Of a DNA stretch of 48,740 nt, positions 35,169 to 42,831 are shown piece by piece. Each line of letters opens with the position of its first letter. Within the stretch, counting starts at the first letter, position 1. The notes beneath the pieces were generated by a model that did not search any database, was not told where the DNA came from, and worked only from the letters and a program-made list of their open reading frames with translations. The stretch covers positions 1 through 48,740 of the forward strand of contig JARLJI010000220.1 of assembly GCA_031291295.1 (NCBI GenBank), in the 5' to 3' direction. The translations under genes and the position numbers were made by a program. The DNA comes from Rhodoferax sp. (GTDB lineage Bacteria; Pseudomonadota; Gammaproteobacteria; Burkholderiales; Burkholderiaceae_C).

Positions 35169-37538
35169 TCAGTTCAGCAAACGCTCGGGGTTGGCGTCGA
35201 GTTTGGCCAGCGCCTCGCGGGTGGCGCGCACCGTCAGCGCCTCCTCCTCGGTCGGCACCAGCAGGCCGGCCTGCAGATAGGCCGCGAGCCGGCGCGCCTG
35301 GATCAGGTAGCTGCGCCCGTCGGTCGAGGCAAACAAATGCAGCTGCTTGCGGTCGCTGCGCCAGACATACTGGGCCTGTCTGAGCTTGTTGTTGTGATCG
35401 AGCGTGAACCAGCTTCCCAGTTCGAGCTCCTGCGCCCAGCCCAGCATCGCCTCGGTGGGCCGCGAGCCCCCGTCCGACACCACCTCGATGCTGGATGCGT
35501 CGATGCCCAACATCATCTCCAGGCTCTCGGCATCGAACGGCAGCTCGCCGGTGCCATCGTCGGTGACAAAATCTTCCAGGTTGGCCAGCCGCTGGGCCAT
35601 GTCGTCAATCTGCGACTGCGGGATGGCGGCGGTCTTGGACAGGAAGGCGTCGGCCAGGGTGTCGCCAATGACCTTGAGGTGAACTTCCTGCACCGGCTTG
35701 GCCATGTTCAGCTGGGTCATGCCCTGGCGCAACTGCTGCAGCAGTTTGGGCAGGTCCTGGATCACGCGGGCCCGGTCGCTGCGGCTGGGCTTGGCGCTGG
35801 CGGCCCACACCAGATCGACCGCCGAGCGCTTGAGCACCAGGGTTTCCTCGTGCTGCGGGCCATTCTTGACCGCCGCCAGCGCCAGCACCTCGGCCCACAC
35901 CTTGAACAGGAAGTCGCGGATCTCGTCGCGCACCGACATGGCGCTGAGCATGTTGCGCATCTCGATGGTGTACTGGATCGCCAGCGTTTCCTTTTGCTCG
36001 ACCTGCTGCGCCACCGTGGTGACGCGCTGTGTGACGTCTTTTTCGGTCAGGAATTTGGACAGGAATTTCTGGAACTCGTCGTGCACCAGCTGGAACACAC
36101 GGCGTCCGGTCTCGGGGTACTGCTCGATGACCTGCACCACGCGCTTGATTTCAGCCTCCAGCGTGCTGCCGTTGATGGCGTGCGCATCGAAGCCCATGAC
36201 GCACGAGCCCATGCGGTCGATCAGCTGGCGCGCCGGATGCTGCAGGGTGCCGAAGAACTCGGGCTCGGCGAGCGCCACGCGCAGCACCGGCATCTGCAGC
36301 CGGGCAAACCAGACGCGCACGCTGGCCGGGATGCGCTCCTCGGCCAGGATGCTCTGGAACATCAGCGCCACGATTTCAATGGTCGCCTTCTCGTTGGCAT
36401 TGGTCGCCTTGTTTTTCAGGCTGGTGGTGCGCTCGCGAATCTGCTGCACCGCCTGCTCGACGCCCGGTGCGTCGAAGGTCACCTGCAGGCCTTCATAAGC
36501 CGCCAGCTGCGTGGCCTCCATGTCCGAGATCGCCTGCGCCAGCATCGGCGAGGCCGGCATGGCGCGCGTCACGTCATAGCCCGCGACCCGGTCGCTCAGC
36601 AGGCGCTTGAGCTGCCCGATCACGCCCTGCGCGCGCATGCGCACCCGGGCCAGCGGGGTGCTGCCCGTCAGCATGCGGGTTTCGTCGGCCAGCCGGCTTA
36701 CCCCCGTGCGGCCCACGCCCCCCGGCACGCCGCTGCCGCTGGAAACACCGCCGCCCGCCGCCAAGCCGCTGGCACCGCCCCCACCGCCGACAAAGCCGGA
36801 CCTTTCGGAGTGACCGCCGCTAGTGTCGGCTGGCAAGCTCCCGCCCGTGCTCGGGCCGTCGGCGTTTCTGCTTGCCACCCGGCCGCCGACGCTGCGCTTG
36901 ACCTGGGGCTTGAGATCGATCTCGGGCATCACGCCGCGCTCGATCAGGAATTCGTTGGCATGGTGGTAGGCCTCGAGCAGGCGATCCATCAAATGGTGCC
37001 GAATCACGTCATTCACCAGCGCCCAGGCCACCCGATCGAGCCCGCAGCCGCTCCATTCCTGCACCACCACGCCGGCCAGCACTTCGGGGCGAAAGGCGTC
37101 GTGGGCGCCCATCTCCTGCACGCCATCCAGCCGCTGGATACGCAGGCGCAAGTCGTTCAACTCCCAGCTCGTCTTGTCCAGGATGGACTGCACCAGGCGC
37201 GATGCCAGGATGGTGTTCTCGACCTCGTCGTCGCCCATCAGCGACAGTAGTTGGGTCGCCTGCATGTCGCGTGCCACGGCGACGGCCGGCACCAGGGTTT
37301 TGCGCCAGGCCTGCTGCACGCCATCCTGCCAGCGCGAGCGCAACTTCTGAAAGGCCAGCATCGCATCGCGCCGTTCCTGCATGCTGGCGGGGTTGCCGAC
37401 CTGTTCGGACAGCGCCACCAGCCGCGCCTGAATCGAATTGGCCATCTCGGCGAACACGTCCCCCACCTCGGCGACAAACCGCTCGCGCGCCTGGCGCGCA
37501 AGCAGTGAATCAGGGGTGGAGGGGCGCGCTACAGCCAT
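35169..37538 (-). CDS. DUF1631 family protein, probably cytoplasmic
   Basis: This large protein of 789 residues has no signal peptide or membrane helices. Most of it is helical and matches the DUF1631 family, sometimes mislabelled thymidine phosphorylase. A Gly/Ser-rich linker lies at about residues 225-275. The last 100 residues (ELELGSWFTLDHNNKLRQAQYVW ...) look like a small beta-barrel; a PilZ-like fold is only a guess. Its ATG at 37538 is six bases after the secF stop, so it is probably co-transcribed with yajC-secD-secF. The function is unknown. Confidence 0.85.
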   Translation of the reverse strand: MAVARPSTPDSLLARQARERFVAEVGDVFAEMANSIQARLVALSEQVGNPASMQERRDAMLAFQKLRSRWQDGVQQAWRKTLVPAVAVARDMQATQLLSLMGDDEVENTILASRLVQSILDKTSWELNDLRLRIQRLDGVQEMGAHDAFRPEVLAGVVVQEWSGCGLDRVAWALVNDVIRHHLMDRLLEAYHHANEFLIERGVMPEIDLKPQVKRSVGGRVASRNADGPSTGGSLPADTSGGHSERSGFVGGGGGASGLAAGGGVSSGSGVPGGVGRTGVSRLADETRMLTGSTPLARVRMRAQGVIGQLKRLLSDRVAGYDVTRAMPASPMLAQAISDMEATQLAAYEGLQVTFDAPGVEQAVQQIRERTTSLKNKATNANEKATIEIVALMFQSILAEERIPASVRVWFARLQMPVLRVALAEPEFFGTLQHPARQLIDRMGSCVMGFDAHAINGSTLEAEIKRVVQVIEQYPETGRRVFQLVHDEFQKFLSKFLTEKDVTQRVTTVAQQVEQKETLAIQYTIEMRNMLSAMSVRDEIRDFLFKVWAEVLALAAVKNGPQHEETLVLKRSAVDLVWAASAKPSRSDRARVIQDLPKLLQQLRQGMTQLNMAKPVQEVHLKVIGDTLADAFLSKTAAIPQSQIDDMAQRLANLEDFVTDDGTGELPFDAESLEMMLGIDASSIEVVSDGGSRPTEAMLGWAQELELGSWFTLDHNNKLRQAQYVWRSDRKQLHLFASTDGRSYLIQARRLAAYLQAGLLVPTEEEALTVRATREALAKLDANPERLLN

Positions 37539-37544
37539 GCTGGT

Positions 37545-38501
37545 CTAGACCCGGGCTCCCGCATTCGGGTCGTTCGGATCTTCCCCTTCTTTCCTGCTTG
37601 GCGCCTTGATCATGTCTTCCCGTTTGATGCCGAGCCACATCGCAATCGCGGCGGCCACAAATACCGATGAGTAGATACCGAACAGAATACCAACAGTCAG
37701 CGCCAACGCAAAGTAGTGCAGCGTCTGGCCGCCGAACAACAGCATCGACAGGACCATCATCTGGGTCGAGCCGTGGGTGATGATGGTGCGGCTGATATTG
37801 GCCGTGATGGCGTGGTTGATGATCTGCGTCGTGTTCATCTTGCGGTAGCGCCGGAAGGCCTCGCGCACCCGGTCGAAAATCACCACCGACTCGTTCACCG
37901 AATAGCCCAGCACGGCCAGCACCGCAGCCAGCACCGAGAGCGAAAACTCCCAGCGAAAGAAGGCAAAGAAGCCCAGGATGATGATCACGTCGTGCAGGTT
38001 GGCGATGATCGCCGCGACCGCAAACTTCCATTCGAAACGCATGGCCAGATAGATCATGATGCCAGCCACCACCATGCCCAGGGCCTTGAGGCCGTCGGTC
38101 ACCAGCTCTTCGCCCACCTGGGGTCCGACGAACTCGGTGCGGCGCATCACCACGGCCGGATCGTCCGCTCTCAAGGCATTGATGACCTGCTCGCTCTGTT
38201 GCGCCGAAGTCACACCTTTTTCAACCGACAGACGAATAATCACGTCGCGCGAGTTGCCGAAGTTCTGCACCTGCACGTCGGAGTAGCCCAGTTTGGCGGT
38301 GCTGCTGCGGATCTTGGCCAGGTCGGCCGGCTGCGCATAGCTGACCTCCATCACGGTGCCGCCGGTGAATTCCACCGACAGGTTCAGCCCGCGCGAGAAC
38401 AGGAAAAACACCGCCAGCACGAACACGATGACCGAGACCAGGTTAAAGGCCAGGGCATGCCGCATGAACGGGATATCTTTGTGGATCTTGAAGAATTCCA
38501 T
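37545..38501 (-). CDS. secF: Protein translocase subunit SecF
   Basis: SecF works with SecD and YajC to use the proton gradient to complete protein export through SecYEG. The 318-residue protein has an N-terminal helix (VIVFVLAVFFLFSRGLNLSVEFTGGT), a periplasmic P4 domain (about 45-130) and five further helices including GYSVNESVVIFDRVREAFR. It starts at 38501, 13 bases after secD. Confidence 0.97.
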   Translation of the reverse strand: MEFFKIHKDIPFMRHALAFNLVSVIVFVLAVFFLFSRGLNLSVEFTGGTVMEVSYAQPADLAKIRSSTAKLGYSDVQVQNFGNSRDVIIRLSVEKGVTSAQQSEQVINALRADDPAVVMRRTEFVGPQVGEELVTDGLKALGMVVAGIMIYLAMRFEWKFAVAAIIANLHDVIIILGFFAFFRWEFSLSVLAAVLAVLGYSVNESVVIFDRVREAFRRYRKMNTTQIINHAITANISRTIITHGSTQMMVLSMLLFGGQTLHYFALALTVGILFGIYSSVFVAAAIAMWLGIKREDMIKAPSRKEGEDPNDPNAGARV

Positions 38502-38514
38502 CGGCTTGTCTTCC

Positions 38515-40398
38515 TTAGTCGGTCGTGGTCACGCCGGTACCCGTGGCGGGGCGCCAGACCGTACCGATCGACACGCTCTTGAGTTTTTTCTTGCGGCCAT
38601 ACCAGAGATTCACCAGGCCGCGCGAGAAGAACACCGATGAGAACAGACTGGTCAGGATGCCGACGCAGTGCACCACGGCAAAACCGCGAACCGGGCCGGA
38701 GCCAAATGCCAGCAACGCCAAACCGGCGATCAGCGTGGTGACGTTGGAGTCCAAAATGGTGGCCCAGGCGCGGTCGTAGCCGGCATGAATCGCCGCCTGC
38801 GGCGAGGCGCCAGCGCGCAGCTCCTCGCGCACCCGCTCGTTGATCAGCACGTTGGAGTCGATGGCCATGCCCATCGCCAGCGCCATTGCCGCGATGCCGG
38901 GCAGCGTCAGCGTGGCCTGCAGCATCGACAGCACCGCGACGATCAGCAACAGGTTGAAGGTCAGCGCCAGGCTGGAGAACACGCCGAACAGCATGTAGTA
39001 CATGCACATGAACGCGGCGATTACCAAAAAGCCCCAGGTGACGCTGTGAAAGCCCCGGCTGATGTTGTCGGCGCCCAGGCTCGGGCCAATGGTGCGCTCC
39101 TCGATAATTTCCATGGGCGCGGCGAGCGAGCCGGCGCGCAGCAGCAGTGCGGTGTCGCTGGCCTCGACGGCGGTCATGCGCCCGGAGATCTGCACGCGCC
39201 CGCCACCGATCTCGCTGCGGATCACTGGCGCCGTCACCACTTGACCCTTGCCTTTTTCAAACAGGATGATGGCCATGCGCTTGCCCACGTTCTCGCGCGT
39301 CACGTCCTTGAAGATGCGCGATCCTTTGGAGTCCAGCGTGAGATTGACGGTAGGCTCCTGCGTCTGGCTGTCGAAGCCGGCCTGTGCGTCGGTCAGGTTC
39401 TCGCCCGTCAGGATCACCTGCTTCTTGACGATGATGGGCTGGCCGTTGGAATCCAGGTAGCGCTCGTCGCCAAACGGCACCGTACCGGCGCCGCTCTCGG
39501 CCACGCGGGCCTCGGTGCCTTCGTCCACCATGCGCACTTCCAGTGTCGCGGTACGCCCCAGGATGTCCTTGGCCTTGGCCGTGTCCTGCACGCCGGGCAG
39601 TTGCACCACGATGCGGTCCAGCCCCTGCTGCTGGATCACCGGCTCGGCCACGCCGAGCTCGTTGATGCGGTTGTGCAGCGTCACCATGTTCTGCTTGAGC
39701 GCCTGCTCCTGGATGCGCCGCACGGCCTCGGGCTTGATGGAGGCCGAGAGCTTGTAGTCGAGGCCGTCGGGGGCGTCCACCATCTGCAGGTCGGCAATCT
39801 GGTCGGCAATCAGGTTCTTCGCGTCCTGCAGCGTCTGGTTGTCATGGAACCTGATCTCGATCAGGGCTCCGTTGCGATTGATGCCGCTGTAGCGCACGTT
39901 CTTCTCGCGCAGCAGGGTGCGGATGTCCCCGCTCATGGATTCAGTTTTCTGGGTCAATGCCGCCTGCATGTCCACCTGCAGCATGAAGTGCACGCCGCCG
40001 CGCAGGTCCAGCCCGAGGTACATGGGTTCGGCATGCAAGGCCGTCAACCAGGCCGGCGAGCGCGACAGCAGGTTCAGCGCGACCACATAGCCCGGATCGG
40101 AGGGATCGGGAATCAACGCCTTCTGGATCGCATCCTTGGCCGCGAGCTGGATGTCGGTGCTGCCGAAGCGGGCCTTGATGGAGTTGCCCTCAGACGTGAT
40201 GGCATCGGCCGTGATGTTCGCCGCCTTGAGCGCATCCTCGATGCGGGCCTGTGTGCCCGCATCGACCTTCACGGTCGCCTTCGCCGACGACACCTGCACG
40301 GCCGGCGCTTCACCAAAAAAATTGGGCAGGGCGTAGATCACCCCCACCAGGAGCGCGATCATGATGATCGCGTACTTCCAGACCGGATAACGGTTCAT
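38515..40398 (-). CDS. secD: Protein translocase subunit SecD
   Basis: The 627-residue inner-membrane protein has an N-terminal helix (MNRYPVWKYAIIMIALLVGVIYALPN), a long periplasmic P1 region with LGLDLRGGVHFMLQVD, and a C-terminal block of five helices containing AMALAMGMAIDSNVLINERVREE, the conserved Asp-containing helix involved in proton coupling. It follows yajC and precedes secF, the standard order. Confidence 0.98.
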   Translation of the reverse strand: MNRYPVWKYAIIMIALLVGVIYALPNFFGEAPAVQVSSAKATVKVDAGTQARIEDALKAANITADAITSEGNSIKARFGSTDIQLAAKDAIQKALIPDPSDPGYVVALNLLSRSPAWLTALHAEPMYLGLDLRGGVHFMLQVDMQAALTQKTESMSGDIRTLLREKNVRYSGINRNGALIEIRFHDNQTLQDAKNLIADQIADLQMVDAPDGLDYKLSASIKPEAVRRIQEQALKQNMVTLHNRINELGVAEPVIQQQGLDRIVVQLPGVQDTAKAKDILGRTATLEVRMVDEGTEARVAESGAGTVPFGDERYLDSNGQPIIVKKQVILTGENLTDAQAGFDSQTQEPTVNLTLDSKGSRIFKDVTRENVGKRMAIILFEKGKGQVVTAPVIRSEIGGGRVQISGRMTAVEASDTALLLRAGSLAAPMEIIEERTIGPSLGADNISRGFHSVTWGFLVIAAFMCMYYMLFGVFSSLALTFNLLLIVAVLSMLQATLTLPGIAAMALAMGMAIDSNVLINERVREELRAGASPQAAIHAGYDRAWATILDSNVTTLIAGLALLAFGSGPVRGFAVVHCVGILTSLFSSVFFSRGLVNLWYGRKKKLKSVSIGTVWRPATGTGVTTTD

Positions 40399-40455
40399 GT
40401 TCGCGCTTTACTCTTTAACTGCTGGAAACGGTGGACCTGAAAACCACTGGCCGGA

Positions 40456-40794
40456 TTACTTGATGGTGCCCTTGGGCAGCACCTGCACTACCGCGCTGCG
40501 CTGCAGCTGCACTTCCACGCCGCTGGCAATCTCGACGCTGAGCAGGCTGTCGCCCAGCTTGGTGACCTTGCCCAGCACGCCGCCTGCGGTGGCAATCTCG
40601 TCGCCCTTGGCCAGCGCCGACAGCATGGTGCGGTGCTCCTTTTGTTTTTTCATCTGGGGGCGGATCATCACAAAATAGAGCACCACAAACATCAGCACCA
40701 GAGGCGCCATGCTGGTGAGCGACGACATCATGTCGCCGCCGGCGGCAGCAGCAGCAGCGGGAGCGGTTTGGGCAAAGGCAGAAGAAATAAACAC
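40456..40794 (-). CDS. yajC: Preprotein translocase subunit YajC
   Basis: This single-span membrane protein of 112 residues copurifies with SecDF. The helix APLVLMFVVLYFVMIRPQMKKQKEH is diagnostic, followed by a small soluble domain (VLGKVTKLGDSLLSVEIASGVEV). It has an Ala-rich N-terminus and a GTG start at 40794. It is the first gene of yajC-secD-secF-DUF1631; tgt and queA, often upstream, are replaced here by a divergent nitrile hydratase operon. Confidence 0.96.
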   Translation of the reverse strand: MFISSAFAQTAPAAAAAAGGDMMSSLTSMAPLVLMFVVLYFVMIRPQMKKQKEHRTMLSALAKGDEIATAGGVLGKVTKLGDSLLSVEIASGVEVQLQRSAVVQVLPKGTIK

Positions 40795-40955
40795 GGGGGA
40801 AACTCCACAACGATTGAATCAATGGAAACCCACGAGCGCAGGACTGCGCCCGAAAACGGGTAATGGGGGATTGTATGCCGCGCTATCATGCCCCTTGGGG
40901 GGCCGCAGCGGCAATCCCGGCCCCTCTGTCAGCCCTTTCCGGGGAGTTTGTATCC

Positions 40956-41594
40956 ATGGACATCTCGCCTGCTCACGCCGAAGACCCCGCCCACGAGCAC
41001 GCCTCGCATCTGGACGGCATGGATATCCGTGTGCGCGCGCTGGAAACCCTGCTCACGCAAAAGGGCTATATCGATCCGGCTGCGCTGGACCGCATCATCG
41101 AAACCTACGAAACGAAGGTCGGCCCGCACAACGGCGCGCGCGTGGTCGCCCGGGCCTGGGTGGACCCGGCCTTTCGCGACTGGCTGTTGAAAGACGCCAC
41201 CGCGGCCATCGCCTCGCTCGGCTTCACGGGACGCCAGGGCGAGCACATGGTGGCGCTGGAAAACACGCCCGAGGTCCACCACATGGTGGTCTGCACCCTG
41301 TGCAGCTGCTACCCATGGCCGGTGCTCGGCCTGCCGCCGGTCTGGTACAAGAGCGCACCCTACCGCGCCAAGGCCGTGATGGACCCGCGTGGCGTGCTGC
41401 GCGATTTTGGCGTGACGCTGCCCGAGGCCACCACCTTGCGGGTCTGGGATTCCACTGCCGAAGTCCGCTACCTGGTGCTGCCCATGAGGCCAGCCGGGAC
41501 TTCTGGCCTGAGTGAAGACGAACTGGCAAAGCTGGTCACGCGTGATTCGATGATCGGCACCGGCCTGGCACTGCCACCGGGAACCCCGGCATGA
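40956..41594 (+). CDS. nthA: Nitrile hydratase subunit alpha, cobalt type
   Basis: Nitrile hydratase hydrates nitriles to amides. The 212-residue alpha subunit carries the metal-binding claw [17 protein letters not shown] with Cys113, Cys116 and Cys118; the Thr in CTLCSC is typical of Co3+ enzymes, while Fe3+ enzymes have CSLCSC. Two of these cysteines should be oxidised after translation. The ATG at 40956 is preceded by GGGGAG; a longer frame upstream lacks family similarity. The stop overlaps the beta start (ATGA). It diverges from yajC. Confidence 0.95.
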   Translation: MDISPAHAEDPAHEHASHLDGMDIRVRALETLLTQKGYIDPAALDRIIETYETKVGPHNGARVVARAWVDPAFRDWLLKDATAAIASLGFTGRQGEHMVALENTPEVHHMVVCTLCSCYPWPVLGLPPVWYKSAPYRAKAVMDPRGVLRDFGVTLPEATTLRVWDSTAEVRYLVLPMRPAGTSGLSEDELAKLVTRDSMIGTGLALPPGTPA

Positions 41595-42265
41595 ACGGCG
41601 TGCATGACATGGGCGGCCTGCAGGGCTTCGGCCCGGTGCAGCCCGAGGCGAACGAACCGCTGTTCCATTTTGAGTGGGAAAAGCGCGCGCTGGCCGTCAC
41701 GCTGGCGATGGGCGCCACCGGCCAGTGGAATATCGACCTGGGCCGCTCGGCGCGCGAATCGCTGCCGCCCGCGGTGTACCTGTCCAGCAGCTATTACGAG
41801 ATCTGGATTCGCGCGCTCGAGGTGCTGATGCTGCAGCGCGGCCTGGTCAGCTTTGAGGAATTGCGCAGCGGCCGCCCGCTGCAACCGCCTGCGCCCGTGG
41901 CCCGCGTGCTGCACGCCGCAGAGGTGGACGCCGCGCTGGCCACTGGCTCGCCGGCCGACCGCCCCGCCAGCGCGCCGGCCCGCTTTGGGCCGGGCGACCG
42001 GGTGCGCGCCAAAAACATGCACCCTGCCGGCCACACCCGGCTGCCGCGCTATGTGCGCGGGCACTTGGGCATCGTGCAGGCCGTGCGCGGCTGCCACCTG
42101 TTTGCCGACCGGCACGCCAGCCAGCCCATCCCGCCGTTCGACACCACAGCCGACTGGCTCTATACCGTGGTGTTCGACGGCCGCGAACTCTGGGGCCCGC
42201 AGGCCGACGCCGCCGTGCAGGTCAGCGTGGACGCGTGGGAACCCTATCTGGAAGCGGCGGCATGA
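41591..42265 (+). CDS. nthB: Nitrile hydratase subunit beta
   Basis: This 224-residue subunit opens with [16 protein letters not shown], the family signature, followed by [12 protein letters not shown]. The C-terminal SH3-like barrel (about 130-224) contains [24 protein letters not shown]. Alpha and beta overlap by four bases, as do beta and the activator, so all three are likely made from one message at matched levels. Confidence 0.95.
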   Translation: MNGVHDMGGLQGFGPVQPEANEPLFHFEWEKRALAVTLAMGATGQWNIDLGRSARESLPPAVYLSSSYYEIWIRALEVLMLQRGLVSFEELRSGRPLQPPAPVARVLHAAEVDAALATGSPADRPASAPARFGPGDRVRAKNMHPAGHTRLPRYVRGHLGIVQAVRGCHLFADRHASQPIPPFDTTADWLYTVVFDGRELWGPQADAAVQVSVDAWEPYLEAAA

Positions 42266-42672
42266 GCCCCTCGCCTGATATACCCGCCAACCTGGACGAG
42301 CTGGCCGCCGCCTGCGGCGACTCCCTGCCGCTGCCGGTCCGGCACGAGGACGGCACCGTGTTTGCCGCGCCGTGGCAGGCCCATGCGTTTGCGATGGCGG
42401 TGCAATTGCACGAGCGCGGCCTGTTCACGTGGCCCGAATGGGCCGCGGCCCTGACGGCGGAAATCAGGGCCGCGCAGGCGGCCCGCGACCATGATGACGG
42501 CAGCACCTACTACCAGCACTGGCTGGGCGCGCTCGAAAAGCTGGTGATTGCCAAACAGGTCGGCACGCCGGGGCAGATCCATCAGCTCGAACACGCATGG
42601 GAAGCCGCCGCCGAACGCACCCCGCATGGCCAGCCGATTCAGTTGCAGCCTGAGGATTTGCTACTAAATTAA
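42262..42672 (+). CDS. Nitrile hydratase activator/accessory protein
   Basis: This 136-residue protein resembles the beta-subunit N-terminal fold, like the P14K/NhlE-type activators that deliver cobalt and help oxidise the cysteines. Recognisable features are VFAAPWQAHAFAMAVQLHERGLFTWPEWAAAL and YYQHWLGALEKLV. The start overlaps the beta stop. The last residues (LLLN) and stop codon lie in a palindromic element copy, so the original C-terminus may have been altered. No amidase or cobalt transporter gene follows. Confidence 0.9.
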   Translation: MSPSPDIPANLDELAAACGDSLPLPVRHEDGTVFAAPWQAHAFAMAVQLHERGLFTWPEWAAALTAEIRAAQAARDHDDGSTYYQHWLGALEKLVIAKQVGTPGQIHQLEHAWEAAAERTPHGQPIQLQPEDLLLN

Positions 42673-42714
42673 TAGCCTAATACCATTATTGGGAAAGGGC
42701 TGGTGATCATTTTC
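42659..42714 (+). repeat. Palindromic element copy 9, at the 3' end of the nitrile hydratase operon
   Basis: The head is GCTACTAAATTAATAGC, then CATTATTGGGAAAGGGCTGG and an ATTTTCAT end. It supplies the stop codon of the activator gene and continues into the intergenic space. Confidence 0.75.
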
Positions 42715-42740
42715 ATGGTCTATTGTTCTCCATTTTGACT

Positions 42741-42817
42741 GTCATTCCCGCGCAGGCGGGAATCCATCCCGATGCTGCGACTGGGTCACCGTGGATTCCC
42801 GCCTGCGCGGGAATGAC
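42741..42817. repeat. Long inverted repeat of the GTCATTCCCGCG type
   Basis: Two 26-base arms, 42741-42766 and 42792-42817, are near-perfect reverse complements (GTCATTCCCGCGCAGGCGGG and its mirror), separated by 25 bases. Each arm is itself partly palindromic (CCCGC..GCGGG). It lies between two convergent genes, so it is well placed to be a bidirectional terminator or a REP-like mobile sequence. Confidence 0.8.
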
Positions 42818-42831
42818 AACTCCGTGGCAGC

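Noticed and set aside
5441..42714. The recurring palindromes as a CRISPR array or transposon ends
   Set aside because: Copies are dispersed over 37 kb in both orientations with no regular spacing, no spacers, no transposase and no visible target duplications.
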